A stretch of DNA of 64,000 nt from Zygnema cylindricum (lineage: Eukaryota; Streptophyta; Zygnematophyceae; Zygnematales; Zygnemataceae). The stretch is taken from contig JBBHKE010001676.1 of assembly GCA_037447655.1 (NCBI GenBank), positions 121,001-185,000 of the forward strand, in the 5' to 3' direction. A program made the translations under genes and the position numbers. The first letter of the stretch is position 1. Each line of letters begins with the position of its first letter. Below are positions 11,351 through 24,942 of this stretch, piece by piece. The notes under the pieces were generated by a model. That model was not told the DNA's origin. It saw only the letters and a list, made by a program, of their open reading frames with translations, and ran no database searches.

Positions 11351-13076
11351 TGTGGACCAATGGAGGTCAAAGAAATTACAAAAGTGAGAGGCGTTGATAC
11401 AAAAAAACGACACTCAAATTTGATTCCTAGTAATAGATATGGGGAAATTCACGCAAACCTTTTCTCGTATGTTCAAACAACGACTATTTGACCACAAGCC
11501 ATAGTGGCTAGATTATGAGAATGCGCAATCTTTGACCCAAAACGTTATTAATGACACTATTTTTTTCTTTACGTTATTAATTTTGTCTATTAGTGGTTCA
11601 AGGTGTACCAGGTTTATCATTATTCTTAATAACATTAATTCCTCGCCCAAAACACATGACCCTTAAACCTATAATAAAATTATAAATATCATTGTTCCTT
11701 CACCATAATGTATGAATGATTTCATGAGTGTCATTCTACTAATTCAAAAAGTGTTTAAATAGTTATTTGTGGAAAATGTGCCATTTCTATCGTTAATTGT
11801 GTGTATGTGTATAAAAAGTAAAAAAAAAAATGATACGCAATAGGGTCGACATGTAAAAGTGAAGGTCCTCAACACAAGAAAGCCCACCCACATTCGATTC
11901 ATACTTAAAAAAGGTAAAGGGAAACGGTGCAACCTGTTCTCACATGTTCAAACGTTAATTATGTGAGCATAGAATACGGCAATTACATTGTGGGAATTTG
12001 TATCCAAATTAATGTTGTATATGTAAATTGACGAGGAAATGATCACCGAGCGCGTTATTTTAGTTGGACTACACCGTCTTTGTTTGCTTGTCCACAGTAG
12101 TATAATCTACATACGCATCAGTACAAATTTGTAACTGTTGATTCTTAATTTGACTGTTAATCCGTTAAAGGGCTTTGACGCGCGAGTAATTCTTATCAAC
12201 CGGTTAAAATTTTGTCTTGGTTATGACAGGCGCTAGTCATACGAAAACAACAATCCAGATGGTTGGCCACGTGTTAAGTTAACAAAATTGGGACGACCAC
12301 ATGTAAATAAAAGTGTTGCGCGCTGCCTGGAAGCCTTTTTTTCTTACCAAATTAGTGAAAACAACCTATCGAAGCTATGCAGTGTAAGTACAAGCTGATT
12401 TTGAACTTAATGCCATAATTGAATCACAATTAGCGAAATATCACATTGAATTTAAAGAGTGTGCCCATATGTTGAAATATCTTTTTTTTTTTCTTTTTCC
12501 TCAAAAATTGAGTCACCGACAAGAAAATCCTATAATGTACAAAAAAATTGTAAAAATCATAGGAAACTGGACGTCATCTTGATGTTTTGAATGTATAACA
12601 AATGTGGTGTCTTTTGTACTCAACTTAGTGTCTTCATATTTTCCACCAGGAGAACGCTATTCTAGTATATCTGATAAATTTCACCAAAATCAGATCGCGA
12701 GGTTACTTTAGCTTAGGTCTCACTTGAACAACAAAAAATAAACATTCACACACATTCCACTCGATTGATAACTTTTTAGCACGAAATAGGGTACTCGCTA
12801 TTTGTTTTTTGCCCTTCATGCGTGTGTATGAAAAGAAATTTGCAAGGGTCTCCGACCAACCTCCACTCTCATGGGTCCTTTGCAAAAGTCGACCTTCTCG
12901 TCGACTTTCCCTTTCTCTCTCAAAACATTGCTTTTCTTGGACACTTTTTAGAATTGAAGTAGACAATACAAGTATAAATTAAGAGCGCTTTGAGAATAGT
13001 TTTCTCGACTACCTTTGAGTTTACTTTGATTGTAAGTCGAGTGGGAAAAGACAAAAAAATAAATTTGAAAACGTAC
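11351..13076. other. No gene seen; old repeat DNA
   Basis: The stretch is AT-rich. Two diverged copies of a phrase (acacaagaaag/caaaaaacgacactcaaatt...cacatgttcaaac-like) occur near 11400-11500 and 11870-11960. No coding domain, RNA gene or element ends were found. Confidence 0.4.
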
Positions 13077-13081
13077 GTGAG

Positions 13082-14725
13082 TGTAACAAGATTCTTTACC
13101 TCTCATATCATCCAATTACTATAACCAATTTCAACCACACATTCCATACATTGGAAAATTACACATTCACATTGAAATCACTCATATTAAGGATAAACTT
13201 TAAATTAGACAAAGCTTTTGTCCACATAACATTACCTTGGTCTCTTGTCCTCTTAGCTCAACCCTTCCATTAAAGTCTTTTCCACTGCTCTCCACTCTTA
13301 AATAATTCTATCTCTTAACTACTAAAACACTACTAATTAGTAAAAGATTTTAGAGCAAAAATGTCATTGCTCCAATTTGGGATTATTCGCTTCAGTTATA
13401 ATTTCACCCAACTTTTCCAAAGGAAAAGATACTTACTCTTCTTTTAGACTTCACTATTTATCCATTATCGCCCTGGACCAGCCAAGCTAGAGTAAACGCT
13501 CCGTTGAATAGATTCTCACCTAGTCCATTCATTGATCAGCTTCGACTCAGATTGACCAATGCAAAAACGTGCAAAATCTCTCACTAACTACGTAGCATTT
13601 TATGACCAATCGAACGCTACCTTTCACTACGTAACATCTACGTGCAAAAGTGTGCATGAATCAAAACGCGACTTAACACGGGCGCCCGTCACAAATTTCA
13701 AGCGCGAAGCTACTTACGAAATTCCATAAAATGAAATTGACGTTTTGTACTAAAAATTGTACGAAACAACCATCGTGCGCACCAAACGACATATTGATTC
13801 ATTTAGGGTGTGGTTACATCAGACAAAAAAGTGAGGTTTAATACTGAATTTTGTACTTGCCCGTACCTTACCGTACTACATTTTCGTGAGGTTCTTGAAA
13901 ACAACATTACAAAAAAATAAGAATACGATTCTCCAATTATCCAAGAGAATACGTCAACCGTCCGATTACATTTTGGTCTTCATATGCGAAGCAATCGCTC
14001 CATACGCCTTTGTATTGGTGAACCCACCTCGCGGAGGTGGGTTCACCAATACATAACTAGTCAATTTGCTACACCTGGACGATAGACAGGTGCGTCGATA
14101 AAAAATGAAAATTTTCACATGCCCCCAAAATCACGTGCCTTCTTACAAGGTGACCGTAAAATCTTTGCCGAAAAGTAATACGGTTTTTTTTTCTGAAATT
14201 CAGCAAAGTGAAGGAGATCTCTAAGGTACATTGACGCGGTACACTTGTGAAGAACACGTACGTAAAGCGCAAGTACGGATTTCCATACGAAAATGGTCGG
14301 TTTCCAAATCTTTGACGATTTTAGAGATTTGATCGTCAACTTACGAAGAACCACTCAATTCCGAACACATATATGAAAACTTATTTACAAACGCTACACG
14401 ATGTAACCGAGGCCTTTTTAATACATAAATTTGTTGTTTGTGCTATGACAAAGACCTCTTGATGTAACCATACCTTTAGTACTATATAAATGTACGCCTG
14501 AAATTTCGTGACTAATTTGACCCTTAACCCGCTATAATGAACACTTCACTTGTTAGTTTGACCACGCGATGTCAAGTAAATACACCAATCGTTATAACTT
14601 TTGAAATACAACTCCAAACTTTGCGATTCTTTCGTGGACGTCTACCAAATTCATAACTTTATATCCTAAACACTTAAATACCCATTTATCAACAAGTTCG
14701 ATCCGTTATTACTATTACATAATCA
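13082..14725 (-). repeat. 3' LTR of the Gypsy element (interrupted)
   Basis: It matches 24943-26457 once the insertion at 13806-14475 is removed, giving a net length of about 970 bp. Next to its inner end the plus strand reads ccttttttattt, the complement of a polypurine tract. Confidence 0.88.
13806..14475. mobile_element. Harbinger-like MITE inside the Gypsy 3' LTR (670 bp)
   Basis: Ends gggtgtggttacatca and tgatgtaaccatacct are flanked by TTA on both sides (13803-13805 and 14476-14478). The other LTR shows the empty site, cattcatttagtac, at about 26212-26224. A perfect 19-bp-stem hairpin lies at 14012-14052. On the minus strand at about 14200-14130 there is a worn coding stretch related to that of the 51.6-53.0 kb foldback element. 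Confidence 0.85.
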
Positions 14726-15526
14726 CCTTTTTTATTTCTAAATGACCTCAATTAAAACAAATTCCACTCTCAAGACGCTAATTCTATATTATTATCCCTT
14801 CAATATCTTTGCAAAAACTCAGATTTTTTATCCTTTAAGGTCAATAAATCTTCTAGTCTTCCTAGATAATGCGCTTGCCAAAATACAGTATGGCCGACTT
14901 TAAATCGTTCTACAACCTAATTTATTACCCATGTGTGAACCTCAGGTTCTATAGTTATTGAGGGATCGAATTCCAATTCTTCTTCAGTTGGTCGAAGATT
15001 TCGTGGTTTTAAGTGATTAAAGTGCATCAGTGGGTGAATTTTTGTTGAAGGCATAAAGTCCAATTTTGCAGCAATTGACGATATCATCTCGATTACAATA
15101 AATGGTCCGATTTACTTAGGAGCAAATTTCGGTGTAGGATCCGATTGTCTCTCGATCTTGCACCTATAGTGAGTTGTTGAAAGACAAACTCTATCACTTG
15201 TGCCTACCACGCAATCACCCCGTTTACGGTTAGCATTTAATTTTTTCCACCTTTGTGCCTCCGCTAATGCATCTCGAACTGTTTTCCAAACTATTTGAAT
15301 GTATTCCAAAAACTCAGTTCTAGAACCCCTATTTTTTTTGAGTGACCCATATTATCCAATCTAATGCTTCTTAGGGTTGGTATTCCTATGCAACTTCTAA
15401 CAGTGAGAATTATGTACTAACATGTTTAAATGAATTGTATGCAAAGTCTATTAATGGCGGTTTAGACTCATGTGTTCTCAACTCAACTGCAAACAGTCCT
15501 AAGCATTTCTTCCACTATACGGTTCA

Positions 15527-16400
15527 TGAAATTCTATGGCCTCCATTCCCCCACAAAAATCCCAGATCTAAAGAAGCTTATCTAGATAGTGCTGGCTCCA
15601 AGTTGATAGAAACCCAAATGACTAACACCCTGACCGTCAGAACTCCAATACAGCTTCACCTTTGTGAAAGAAGACTTTGTGTGTGCTCATTTTCACCACA
15701 TAATGCAAAGTTTGAACATTTGTTTTGTAGAACATTCCACACTTTGACTTTCCGTTGGAAATGCCGCCACCATAGAAGGTAAAAACTTTGACGAACTACA
15801 CCTTTGTGTTGTCAGGACTCCTTTGAGTCCGCAGCAAAAAGAATCACTAAATTCGCTCCGCGAGCATTAAGTTATGGTTGGCCAAAGATGGTCTGTAAAT
15901 ACATTTGCACTCTGGGAGAGAGGCGACTACCTAAATTTTTCTAAGTCTTAAGCTTCCTCTTTGAACCTACTACTATTGTACTTAGTGAATCAAATGACTG
16001 TAAGATACACAAAGGTACAGGTACTGCTATACTTTTTGTACGGCCATAGTACGGCATGGCCGCTCCGCTGACGCGTGTCAATTCTTGAGCCGTAGTTGCT
16101 CCCCCCGTAATATCCGCTATCCAACCATAGATTGCCACGTGTCATCTGCGACATTAGCGAGCAAACCACCAAATGTCCACGCTGGTGCTTCGGCTCCACT
16201 ATAAGACATCTGATCTGAAATCCGCAATTAATCGCGTCCGTTTAAATTCGTCGTTTCGTTTCGTAATCCGCGAAATGGAGTATGTAGATTGATACCATAT
16301 ATAAATACAAATGATACCCAATATATGTATTGTTTTATCAAGACCTAACGGATAATGCCAACGCTTATGTGCTAGGTGGTGATTGTGAAGGGAGTAGAAT
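15527..16400 (-). repeat. 3' LTR of element Y, truncated
   Basis: It begins tgaaattctatgg and follows the other Y LTR up to ..gtagaatcaaatcatagtgg at about 16400. It then passes straight into Gag sequence, so roughly the last 200 bp of the LTR and the 3' leader are missing. The boundary is approximate. Confidence 0.7.
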
Positions 16401-16429
16401 CAAATCATAGTGGTGGTGGTGGGTTGCTT

Positions 16430-17550
16430 TCGTGGAATTTTTGTGTGTTTTTTTCCCCCATACTACCGATGTGGAGAAGCTTCAAAATATCTTCATCTTT
16501 TTTCTCCTGTTCCCCTTCTTCCTCTTCATTCACATTCCAACTTCCAATTTCTTCCAAACAAAGACATTCCACAATATAGTGGCCTGGTTCCCTACAAAAA
16601 AAGCAAACCCCTCCTTTTGAAGCTCCCTTTTCTTTTCCCCTTCCTCTCTTTCCCCTGAAGTTTTGATAAGGTTTATCTTTATCTTTCTTCCTCTCATCAC
16701 ACTTCCGCTAGTCACCATCATTCCTCTCATCACGCTTCCGCTAGTCCCCACCAGTTGTCAATGCATTCATCTTGTCACTTCTCCTACGGAGCTCCAAAGT
16801 GCTTTCCTTCACAAGAATCATCCCCATGGTAATGCTCCAATTCCATGAGAACCAATCCATTTCCTACATAGGTTAATGATGTTTTCGTACTCATCTCGAA
16901 GTTTTATAATAAGTGTGTTAATATTTTTCTCCTCGGATTCTACATTTCCTGCACTAGCAAGCTCAACATATAATGCAACAATATCGTTGCAAAACTGTAT
17001 CATGATACCGCCTTTATAAGCATAATCCTCTATTTCCAGTTTTACCAATTGCTGCCTTTGTATAGTCTCACTCTTATAAGTCTTTATTGGTGCTTCCTAG
17101 ATTTGTGAAAACTTGGTTAAGGCTATAAGAGTGATAACTATAGACTTATACACGTTTCTAAGAATAATATGTTTTGCTATAGTGTTTTTACACTCCCAAA
17201 TTTTAGTATCATTTTCTTCAGTTTTTACTTTTGTTATAACCTCTACAAGTGGAACCGTTGGTGAGAGCCTAGCTCCCCTCACCACAAGGTGTTCCTTTTC
17301 CCTTCTCCCCTTTTCACCCTTCAATGGGAATGATTTTCCTTTCACCTTCCGCTGCATCTGAACTCTCGTTAGTTTTCTGGGAAGCCCCAAATGAATCTCC
17401 ATATGAGTACCACCAAAGCCCAGTGGCAAACACCTCACTTGTCTCGAAAAACAATTCCCCATGAGAGCTTTTCACAAAGCAATTCCTCCATTATAAATCC
17501 CCTATAAGTGAAGTCTATTCCATTAAACATTGGCACCCTAGATGGTGGGC
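16430..17550 (-). pseudogene. Gag of LTR element Y, frameshifted
   Basis: Minus-strand pieces (17462-17097 and 17048-16818) parallel the element X Gag, with the shared phrases KNTIAKH.ILRNV.KSI and DIVALYVELASAG. The zinc-knuckle region (about 16600) is recognisable from base-level similarity to 8700-8800. Frame breaks lie near 17095 and 16850. No polymerase genes are present. Confidence 0.75.
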
Positions 17551-17558
17551 CCATAACC

Positions 17559-20069
17559 TTAAATTCTATGGGCTCTATTCCCCCACAGAAATCGCAGATC
17601 TAAAAATTCTTATCTAGATAGTGTAGACTCCAAGTTGATGCAAACCCAAATGAGTGACACCCTCAGAGTCAGAACCCCAATACCGCTTCACCCCGTGAAA
17701 GAAGACTTTGTGTGTGCTTAGTTTCACCACAGAATGCAAAGTTTAAATATGTGTTTTAGAGAGCATTCCACACTTTGACTTTCCCTTAGAAATGCCGCCA
17801 CCCTGGCAGGCAAAATCTCTGACCGACTACACTTTTGAGTAGCCTGAACTCCCTTAAGTCCGCAACAAAAACAATCACTAAATTTGCTCCCCTGAGCATT
17901 AAGTTATGGCTGGCCAAATATGGCCTATAAATCCAGATGCACTTTGGAGAGAGGCGGCTACCTAAATTTTTCTAAGTCCTAAGCTTCCTCTCTAAACCTA
18001 CTACTAGTGTACCTAGCTAATCAAAGGACTGTAGGGAATAAGAAGGTACAGGTACCGCTATACTTTTTGCACGGCCATAGTACTGCATGGTCGCTCTGGC
18101 AAAATATGGCTTATAAATCCAGATGCACTCTGGAGAGAGGTGGCTACCTAAATTTTTCTAAGTCCTAAGCTTCCTCTCTAAACCTACTACTAGTGTACCT
18201 AGCTAATCAAAGGACTGTAGGGTATAAGAAGGTACAGGTACCCCTATACTTTTTGCACGGCCATAGTACTGCATGGCCGCTCCGCTGACGCGTGTTAGTT
18301 CCTGAGCTATAGCTGCTCCCTCCGTAGTTGTTGTTCATAGCCTATTTCAGCCATGGATTACTCTCGGAAGCACCACAGACTACCCCCAAAAACTGCAATG
18401 TTTCATACAATACAGATTACTCCACACTGAATAGAATCACCTCAAACTACATCAATATGCATTATACAATAGAAACTACTAACTCCCAAAGTTATAGCCA
18501 AATCCAACAAGGATTATAGAAGATATAAGCTCCATAGTTTCCCAAAAACAGTTGACAGCTTCTCAAATTAACCAAGTAGACTTCCCACAAATAACTACAG
18601 AATTGACCAAACAGAATAAAACTATACACACATATAGTTTGTAGGTCAAAAAATATCTCTACAAAGTTTCATACAAAAATATCAATCAAAGTGATCACAC
18701 CATCAGGTCAAAGTTGCGGAAAAATAGTCTGACATTGCTTTGATAAACTTCACTGTGATAGTGAAAAGTAATCTAAGTCCTACAAGTTATACTTACTCTA
18801 CTGATTCCTACGCTAATCTTAGAGCTACACGTGTCACTAATTGAACAGTGAAATATATTTTTTAATACGCTAAACTACAAACAGATGTTTCTCAAGTATT
18901 TACAAATATTTGTACGTACAAAAACTGTTACCGATGCTTAGTCAGCATCAATCATATAAGTCCAGCTGACCGTGGTCGTACAGTGCAAAACTTCTGAGTA
19001 TATGTAGGTGATAAGGTAAACGACACGTCATACCTAAGTCATATGTGGTCCCCGCGTGAATCACATCTTTAAAATAGTGTGAACCTCCAAATATTTCGGC
19101 GGACGCCGTCCGCACTTCAAATGTACCATGAACCATTTTGTCGAAGTGGAATCGTGCTACTTAAATCGTGTCCGTACCAAGACTTCGTCCTTTACCATAA
19201 ATGTCGGTAACTGTTTTATCGTCCACTTGCCAAATATGACCTGCCGTACTGGTGCCGTACTTCTCCATATATTCCGTCTGTTTTATTATGTTACAAATCA
19301 CACACTTTGTAATGTTTCACGTCAGATCGCTTCACGATCTGCCGTCCATCTCATATTTTTGTTCGCACCACTCAATTTGAACTTCACGTCACTTTAATAT
19401 TATCCGTACAAATATACCCCCAATCCTCAAATCCATTCGGACCTCCACGTTAAATCAAGTTAGTTGTTACGCATTAAAACTCGTGTCAAGTACGCATGAA
19501 ACGTCGCGTGCGCACAAAATGTCCCGTACGCACGAAACTATCTTTTCAAAACAACAGTAATATTCGTTGTCTAATCATGGCTTGCCACGTGTCATCCCCG
19601 ACATTAGCTTGCAAACCGCCAAATGTCGACGCCGGTGCTTCGGCTCCATTGTAAGCCGTCCAATATGAAATCTGCAATTAATCGCATCCGTGAAAATTTG
19701 TCGTTTCGTTTCGTAATCCGTGAAATGGAGTATGTAGATTGATACCATATATAAATACAAATGAAACCCAAAATGTGTATTATTTCATCAAGACCTAACG
19801 GATAAGGCCAACTTTAATCTAATAGGTGGTGATTGTGAAGGGAGTAGGATCAAATCCTAGTGGGGTCACAAATACTTTTATTACTCCTTTCTCTCTCTCT
19901 CCTTAGGTTGCGCCTTATCTGCTAAAGAGACAGCCATAGTGGCTCTCCGCCTACTCTCTCTTTTATCTACAGTCTAGATTAAGAAGTGAATAATAATTAC
20001 TTCTTTCGTGGTATGACTTGCTTCTTTTATTTTTCCAATACACACCTAGAAAATACATAAATTTCAACA
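17559..20069 (-). repeat. 5' LTR of element Y, with tandem duplication and an inserted element
   Basis: The LTR starts at the position where X begins tgaaa, but here reads ttaaa. A segment of about 175 bp (about 17930-18105) is repeated at about 18106-18290. The block 18327-19557 is absent from the other LTR. The right end is atttcaaca at 20069. Confidence 0.8.
18327..19557. mobile_element. 1.23-kb insertion in the element Y LTR, unclassified
   Basis: The sister LTR reads ccgtaatatccgc at about 16106-16118. Here ccgta is separated from atattcg by 1231 bp that starts gttgttgtt and ends aacaacag, with TA (or GTA) repeated at both edges. The inverted ends are short (8-9 bp). No transposase is visible. 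Confidence 0.65.
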
Positions 20070-23000
20070 GTTCATTCTTTATATCCACCTATCTGTTTAA
20101 GGATGATAAGAAGTACTCATTTTCAGCTCAGTGCCTAAATATTGTTGTAATTCTTTCCAAAATGCAAACGTAAATTTAGAATCTTTATCACTAACTATGG
20201 AGAGTGGCACTCCATGATGCCTAACCACATTGTCAAAATATAACTTCATAATATTTACGAGTGAATGAGTGGTTTTGCATAAAATAAAGATTAATGTTTT
20301 ATTTAATCTATCAACTATGACAATGAAACTGTCATTTCTTCTAGATGTGATTGGCAACTTGACAAAAAAATCCATGCCAACGGACTCCCATGGTTTTTCA
20401 ATGATATCTAAAGGTTTTAAGAGACCTTTAGGTTTTTGGTTACTAGGTTTACTCTCTTCGTAGGGAAAACATATTTTTCCACATATTTAGACACCTCATT
20501 TTTCATCCTTTGCCAAAAAAATCTGCTTTGTAACCAACTTAGAGTTTTATCCTGTCCTAGATGTTCTTAATGAACGTGGGCTTCATGCAAAAGTTGTTTT
20601 CTCAAGTATCCCACCTCTAGAATGCATAACGTATCCGTTGTTTGCAAATACAGTAGGCCGTCTTCTATTTTAATGTTTTTGACATACCTTTCATTCAATG
20701 GGTCAAAAATCCCTCCTAGGCAAAGTAAGGATCCTTATCATTACCATTTCAAATAGCATCTAAAAAAAATCATCTTGAACCATTACATTGATTTCAAAAA
20801 ATTTACTTAAATGATCTGCCACTACATTTGTCTTTCTAGGAATATGTTTGACGTTCAATTTGAAATATGTCAATTTCTGCATCCACCTAACGTGTCTACC
20901 GGTCATGAGCATCACCTAATCTTTGTAGATAAGAAAGTGCCTTGTTATCACAATGAACCGTGAATTCTTTATTATGCAAATAACAACTCCATTTCACCAA
21001 TGCATAAACAATTACAAGTAGTTCCTTTACCTGTGCTGGATAATTCCTTTCAGCATCAATGAATTTCATGGAATCAAAAGCAATAGGATGAAAGTGTTTA
21101 CCGATTTTTTGACTTATGATTGCACCTAGACTTTTATCATATGCATCTGTTGTAATTAGAACTTTGTATTCCCCTGCAAGATCGGAATACACAATGTACG
21201 GGCAAAGGTCAACTTCCCTTTTAGTTCCTCGAAAGCTCCATGGGGATCAGCTCCCGACACAAACGTCTCCTTCTCCCGTGGTAAATTTGTCAAAGGTGCG
21301 GGGATCATACTAAAGTTTCTCATAAATTTCCTATAATAAGAAGCCAATCCCAAAAATGATCTAATTTTTGTGACATTAGTAGGCTGCTTCCAATTTTGGA
21401 TTGCTTTTATTTTGATGGATCTCTTTTATTACCTTCCCCACTAACTATATGTCTTAAAAATAATTGTTCACTTTTAACAAAATTGGATTTTGACAATTTT
21501 CCATATACTTTTCTTTTCTTTAACCTTTCCAACACTTTCTTTAAATGAGTTACATGTTGTTGTTTAAATTCGGTGTACATTAGAATGTCATCTATGAACA
21601 TTTCAACAAACTAATCTATTTAAATTGAAAAGGTTTTGTTCATTATTCTTTGATGAGTGAGTGGTGCATACGTCAAACCAAATGGCATAACTATCCATTC
21701 AAAATTACCTATTTAAGTTCTGAAAGCAGTCTTTTGCACATCTTCGGTCCTAATTCGCACCATATTGAAGCCACTACGCAGATTAATCGACAAAAATACC
21801 TTAGCACCTTTCAAACGATCTATCAAATTAGAATTTAGTGGTAACGGATACTTATCTTTCATCGTAATCTTATTCAGACTACAATACTCGACACACATTC
21901 TCAACGTCTTTTTTTATGAGGAAGAGGACTGGTGCTCCGTACGATGATTTGCTAGGCTGAATATGTTTTTTGTCTAGAAGCTCTTTGATTTGTTTTTTCA
22001 ACTTTTCTTGCTCAAAGAAGTTATGCTTATTAATTCGTGTGACTGAAGGATTACATCCAGGTTCAAAGTTAATAACATGTTCCACATCTTGCGAAGGTGG
22101 CCTTCTTGAGGGTTAATCACTTAGGAAAACATCTCAAAATTCAAAAATCAAATCTTTAACAATAGCATTAGATGTATTAATGTCCGTTAAAAAATCAGAT
22201 TTTTGTTTTTCATGATTTTTGGTGGTCTCAAATTTAGGAATAACATCAATGTTAGTGTTTTCTCCCTCACTTTCTTCAGTAAGTGCCTTAGTTACTGATA
22301 ACAAAAAAGTTTGATTTGTTTTGTTCTTTAAGTGCTTTTAAATTTTTTAGCTAAAATCAAACCTTCCACTCCCAATTGGGTTATGTTATTTATATGATTC
22401 CTATGCAATTTCTTTGAAGGTAATGCTTGCAAAACCTTCAAACCGTTTTCACACTTCACTTTCAAGGTGTTAGTTTCCCAATTAATTTGAGGATTATGTT
22501 CAGTTAACCAAGGCTTCCCAGTATGAGCTTCTCACTTCCCAAATTCATTATTTCACACACAGTTTTCATTTTATTACCCTAGATATCAACTTCGATTGTG
22601 TCAGTTTGTAAGTCTAGTGTGGACTTTAACCATTTCGCACCTAAACATGTCAAGGTTTTTCCCTTATCACTATAGGATTTTCTATTTTCTTCTACAAACT
22701 TATGTGAAATAAAATTATGTGTAGCACCTGAATCTACCATAACTCTCAATGGTTTTCTCTTCCACTAAAGACTATAATCTAATCAAACTGTGTGAGGTGT
22801 CTTCGGTACATAATTGTCCTAACATAGGTGTGTTGCTAAGCATTTCATCTAAAGGATTGTTTAAGCTATGGAGTGGTGTCGGCATCATAACAAATTCAGC
22901 TATCTTAGCCTTTCGATTTAATATCTTGCCCTTTAGAATTAACTCCTTAATCTCTATAAGTGGTTGACTAAGCTAAGGAATTTCACCTATTTTTTTCCGT

Positions 23001-24928
23001 TTTCCACTTCTTAAGCTTCATGTTCAGCTAGGTATAATGTAATGTCTTTTGAAGACCTTTTTGACATCAACTATTTTGAGAGATCCTTTATCTCTACAGT
23101 CTTTAGAGTAATGATATGGACCTCCGTATTTAAAACAAGTGACTTTCTTTTTGTGTTTTGTGCACTCTCTCCTAAAATGTCCCTCCTCTCCACTATTATA
23201 ACAATTAATTTTCTCCAGTTGTGCACACTCAAATGCTCGATTACCTCTTTTTTGATAGACAGTGCTTGTGGGAATGCTAATATTATTTTTTCTAAGCACT
23301 AATGCTCGGTTTATGACTCTTAATATATCCCCCTCTATTGTTGAATATGTTTCCTACTTTAACACTCTGTCCACACCTCTGATTTCCCTTGTAGATATGT
23401 TGTCTATTTTGAAGACCCGCATTCAGACCCTCTTCCTCAAATTCTGATTTATCTTGTAATTCTTTCAAATTATTAAAATTCAGATGTTTCAATTCTGATT
23501 TCAGTATAGGGTTCAGATAATTTAATATATGCAACTTAGCCATTTCATCAGTTTAATCTAAAAGATGAATGTTGGATGAGTCAAATTCCACAAGGTAATC
23601 CTTCACAGATCTAATCTGCTTACAATTCAACCACTTTTTTTCTATCTTGGATTTATAAGTGACACACAAAAAACGCGATTTGATCGCGGTTTTAAAAGCT
23701 TCCAAATTAGCATTATCATAAATCAAATTAGACCTTTTCACGGTATAATACCGAATTTGAGCATCACTTTTCAGACAACTAACAACAAAAAAAGTGTAAT
23801 CATCCAGATCAAAATTCCTAGATTCGAAGTAATACTCAGTATGAAAAATCCAAACATCCTACTCATTAATCTTCTTACCATAAAAAGTTCGTGCCTCACT
23901 AATAGACAATTTCACATCTCTTATCTTCTTAGGAATATCATGATCATCCTCCCTAAAATTGGCATTTCTTTTACTACTCTCACTCTTTTGGTCATTAACA
24001 TCATTTTTCATATAAATTTGGGATAATGCTCTCATCCAAGTTATGATTTGAAACATTCATATTCTCTCTAACATCTTTCAATTAAATTTTCAATTTAGAA
24101 ATTGTTTTATCTACTGTAGTAGCATGATTTTTAAATCTCTTGACCAATTTCACAATACGATTCTTCAACACATTCAAGGCATTCTCCATTTTACGTTTCA
24201 ATGCAAAATTTGCCATTTATCACACAATAAAATCAAACAAAAAGAAAGAATATAATTATCCCAAATAAATTTGCTGTAGATTAGAAGTCTTTAGATTGCT
24301 CCAATCCAAGACTTCTCCTCTTTAACAAATCTTTTGAAAAAGATCAAAATCTAATAAATCAATATGACATTGAAAGTAAGTTAGAAAAATTCACTTCTTT
24401 AATTTTCGAAACATTAAAACATAAAGTTAAGAATTTCCCAACAAATTTTGCAACAAAAAATCAAAAGCTCTCAAAGGTAACAAATTAGGGTTGGAAAAGT
24501 TTCGAGTCATTTCTAGACTCTTTTGCTCTTGAGGAAGTAAAGTTCTCCATTTTCCTTCTCCTCTAATAGCAAATTTCTCATTTCCCACTACATCAAGATC
24601 TTTCACTTTCTAATCCTTACATCCTCACCCTTTATGGCTTCAAGCCCTCCCTCTACACATGAATCATCGCTATGAGAGAGCATGTTTGTTTGGCCTCTAG
24701 GTAATTGGAGTGAGATTCAACGTTGGCTACACGGCCCACCTTGCTGAGTCCTTAGGACCTAAGCACGCCCCACATCTCACCAGCGAATATTGGTAGTGTG
24801 GTCACTTAGTTTCACTCGAATCCTCTACCACTTCACATTGTGGTTCCACTTACACGGGTCAGAGTACCTTCACCAAGCACGGCAGTCGATTTTCGGGTGA
24901 GCAAGCTTCTCCGTGGCTTCTAAAAAAA

Positions 24929-24940
24929 CCTTTGATACCA
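24929..24940 (-). other. Primer-binding site of the Gypsy element
   Basis: The minus strand reads tggtatcaaagg two bases inside the 5' LTR. It matches the first eight bases of the usual initiator-Met tRNA primer site (tggtatcagagc). Confidence 0.8.
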
Positions 24941-24942
24941 TA

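Larger units (their letters stand above)
15527..20069 (-). mobile_element. Gag-only LTR element Y nested in the Gypsy integrase
   Basis: It is bounded by an exact 5-bp duplication, gttca (15522-15526 and 20070-20074). Its LTRs are related to those of element X, and its interior holds only a decayed minus-strand Gag. Removing it restores the Gypsy integrase across the junction, from ..STSYHP.. into ..RMNRIVEEML.., which proves it inserted after the Gypsy element. Confidence 0.9.
14870..24216 (-). pseudogene. Gypsy Gag-Pol, broken by stops, frameshifts and an insertion
   Basis: Gag starts at about 24216 (MANFALKRK). Two worn zinc knuckles (about 23230-23100) have lost their second Cys (CYNS.., CFKY..). 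The protease keeps MVDSGATHNFIS (about 22740). Reverse transcriptase spans about 22085-21330, with the MFIDDIL active-site region near 21600. RNase H is at about 21200-20900 (TTDAYDKSLGAI, HCDNKALSYL). The integrase zinc region and core are at about 20600-20097 (HHGVPLSIVSDKDSKF). The integrase then resumes on the far side of element Y, from about 15521 (ERMNR-type stretch, AYNS, KLAPK-like and IHPLMHFNHLKP) down to about 14870. Several stop codons and frame changes make it non-functional. Confidence 0.9.
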
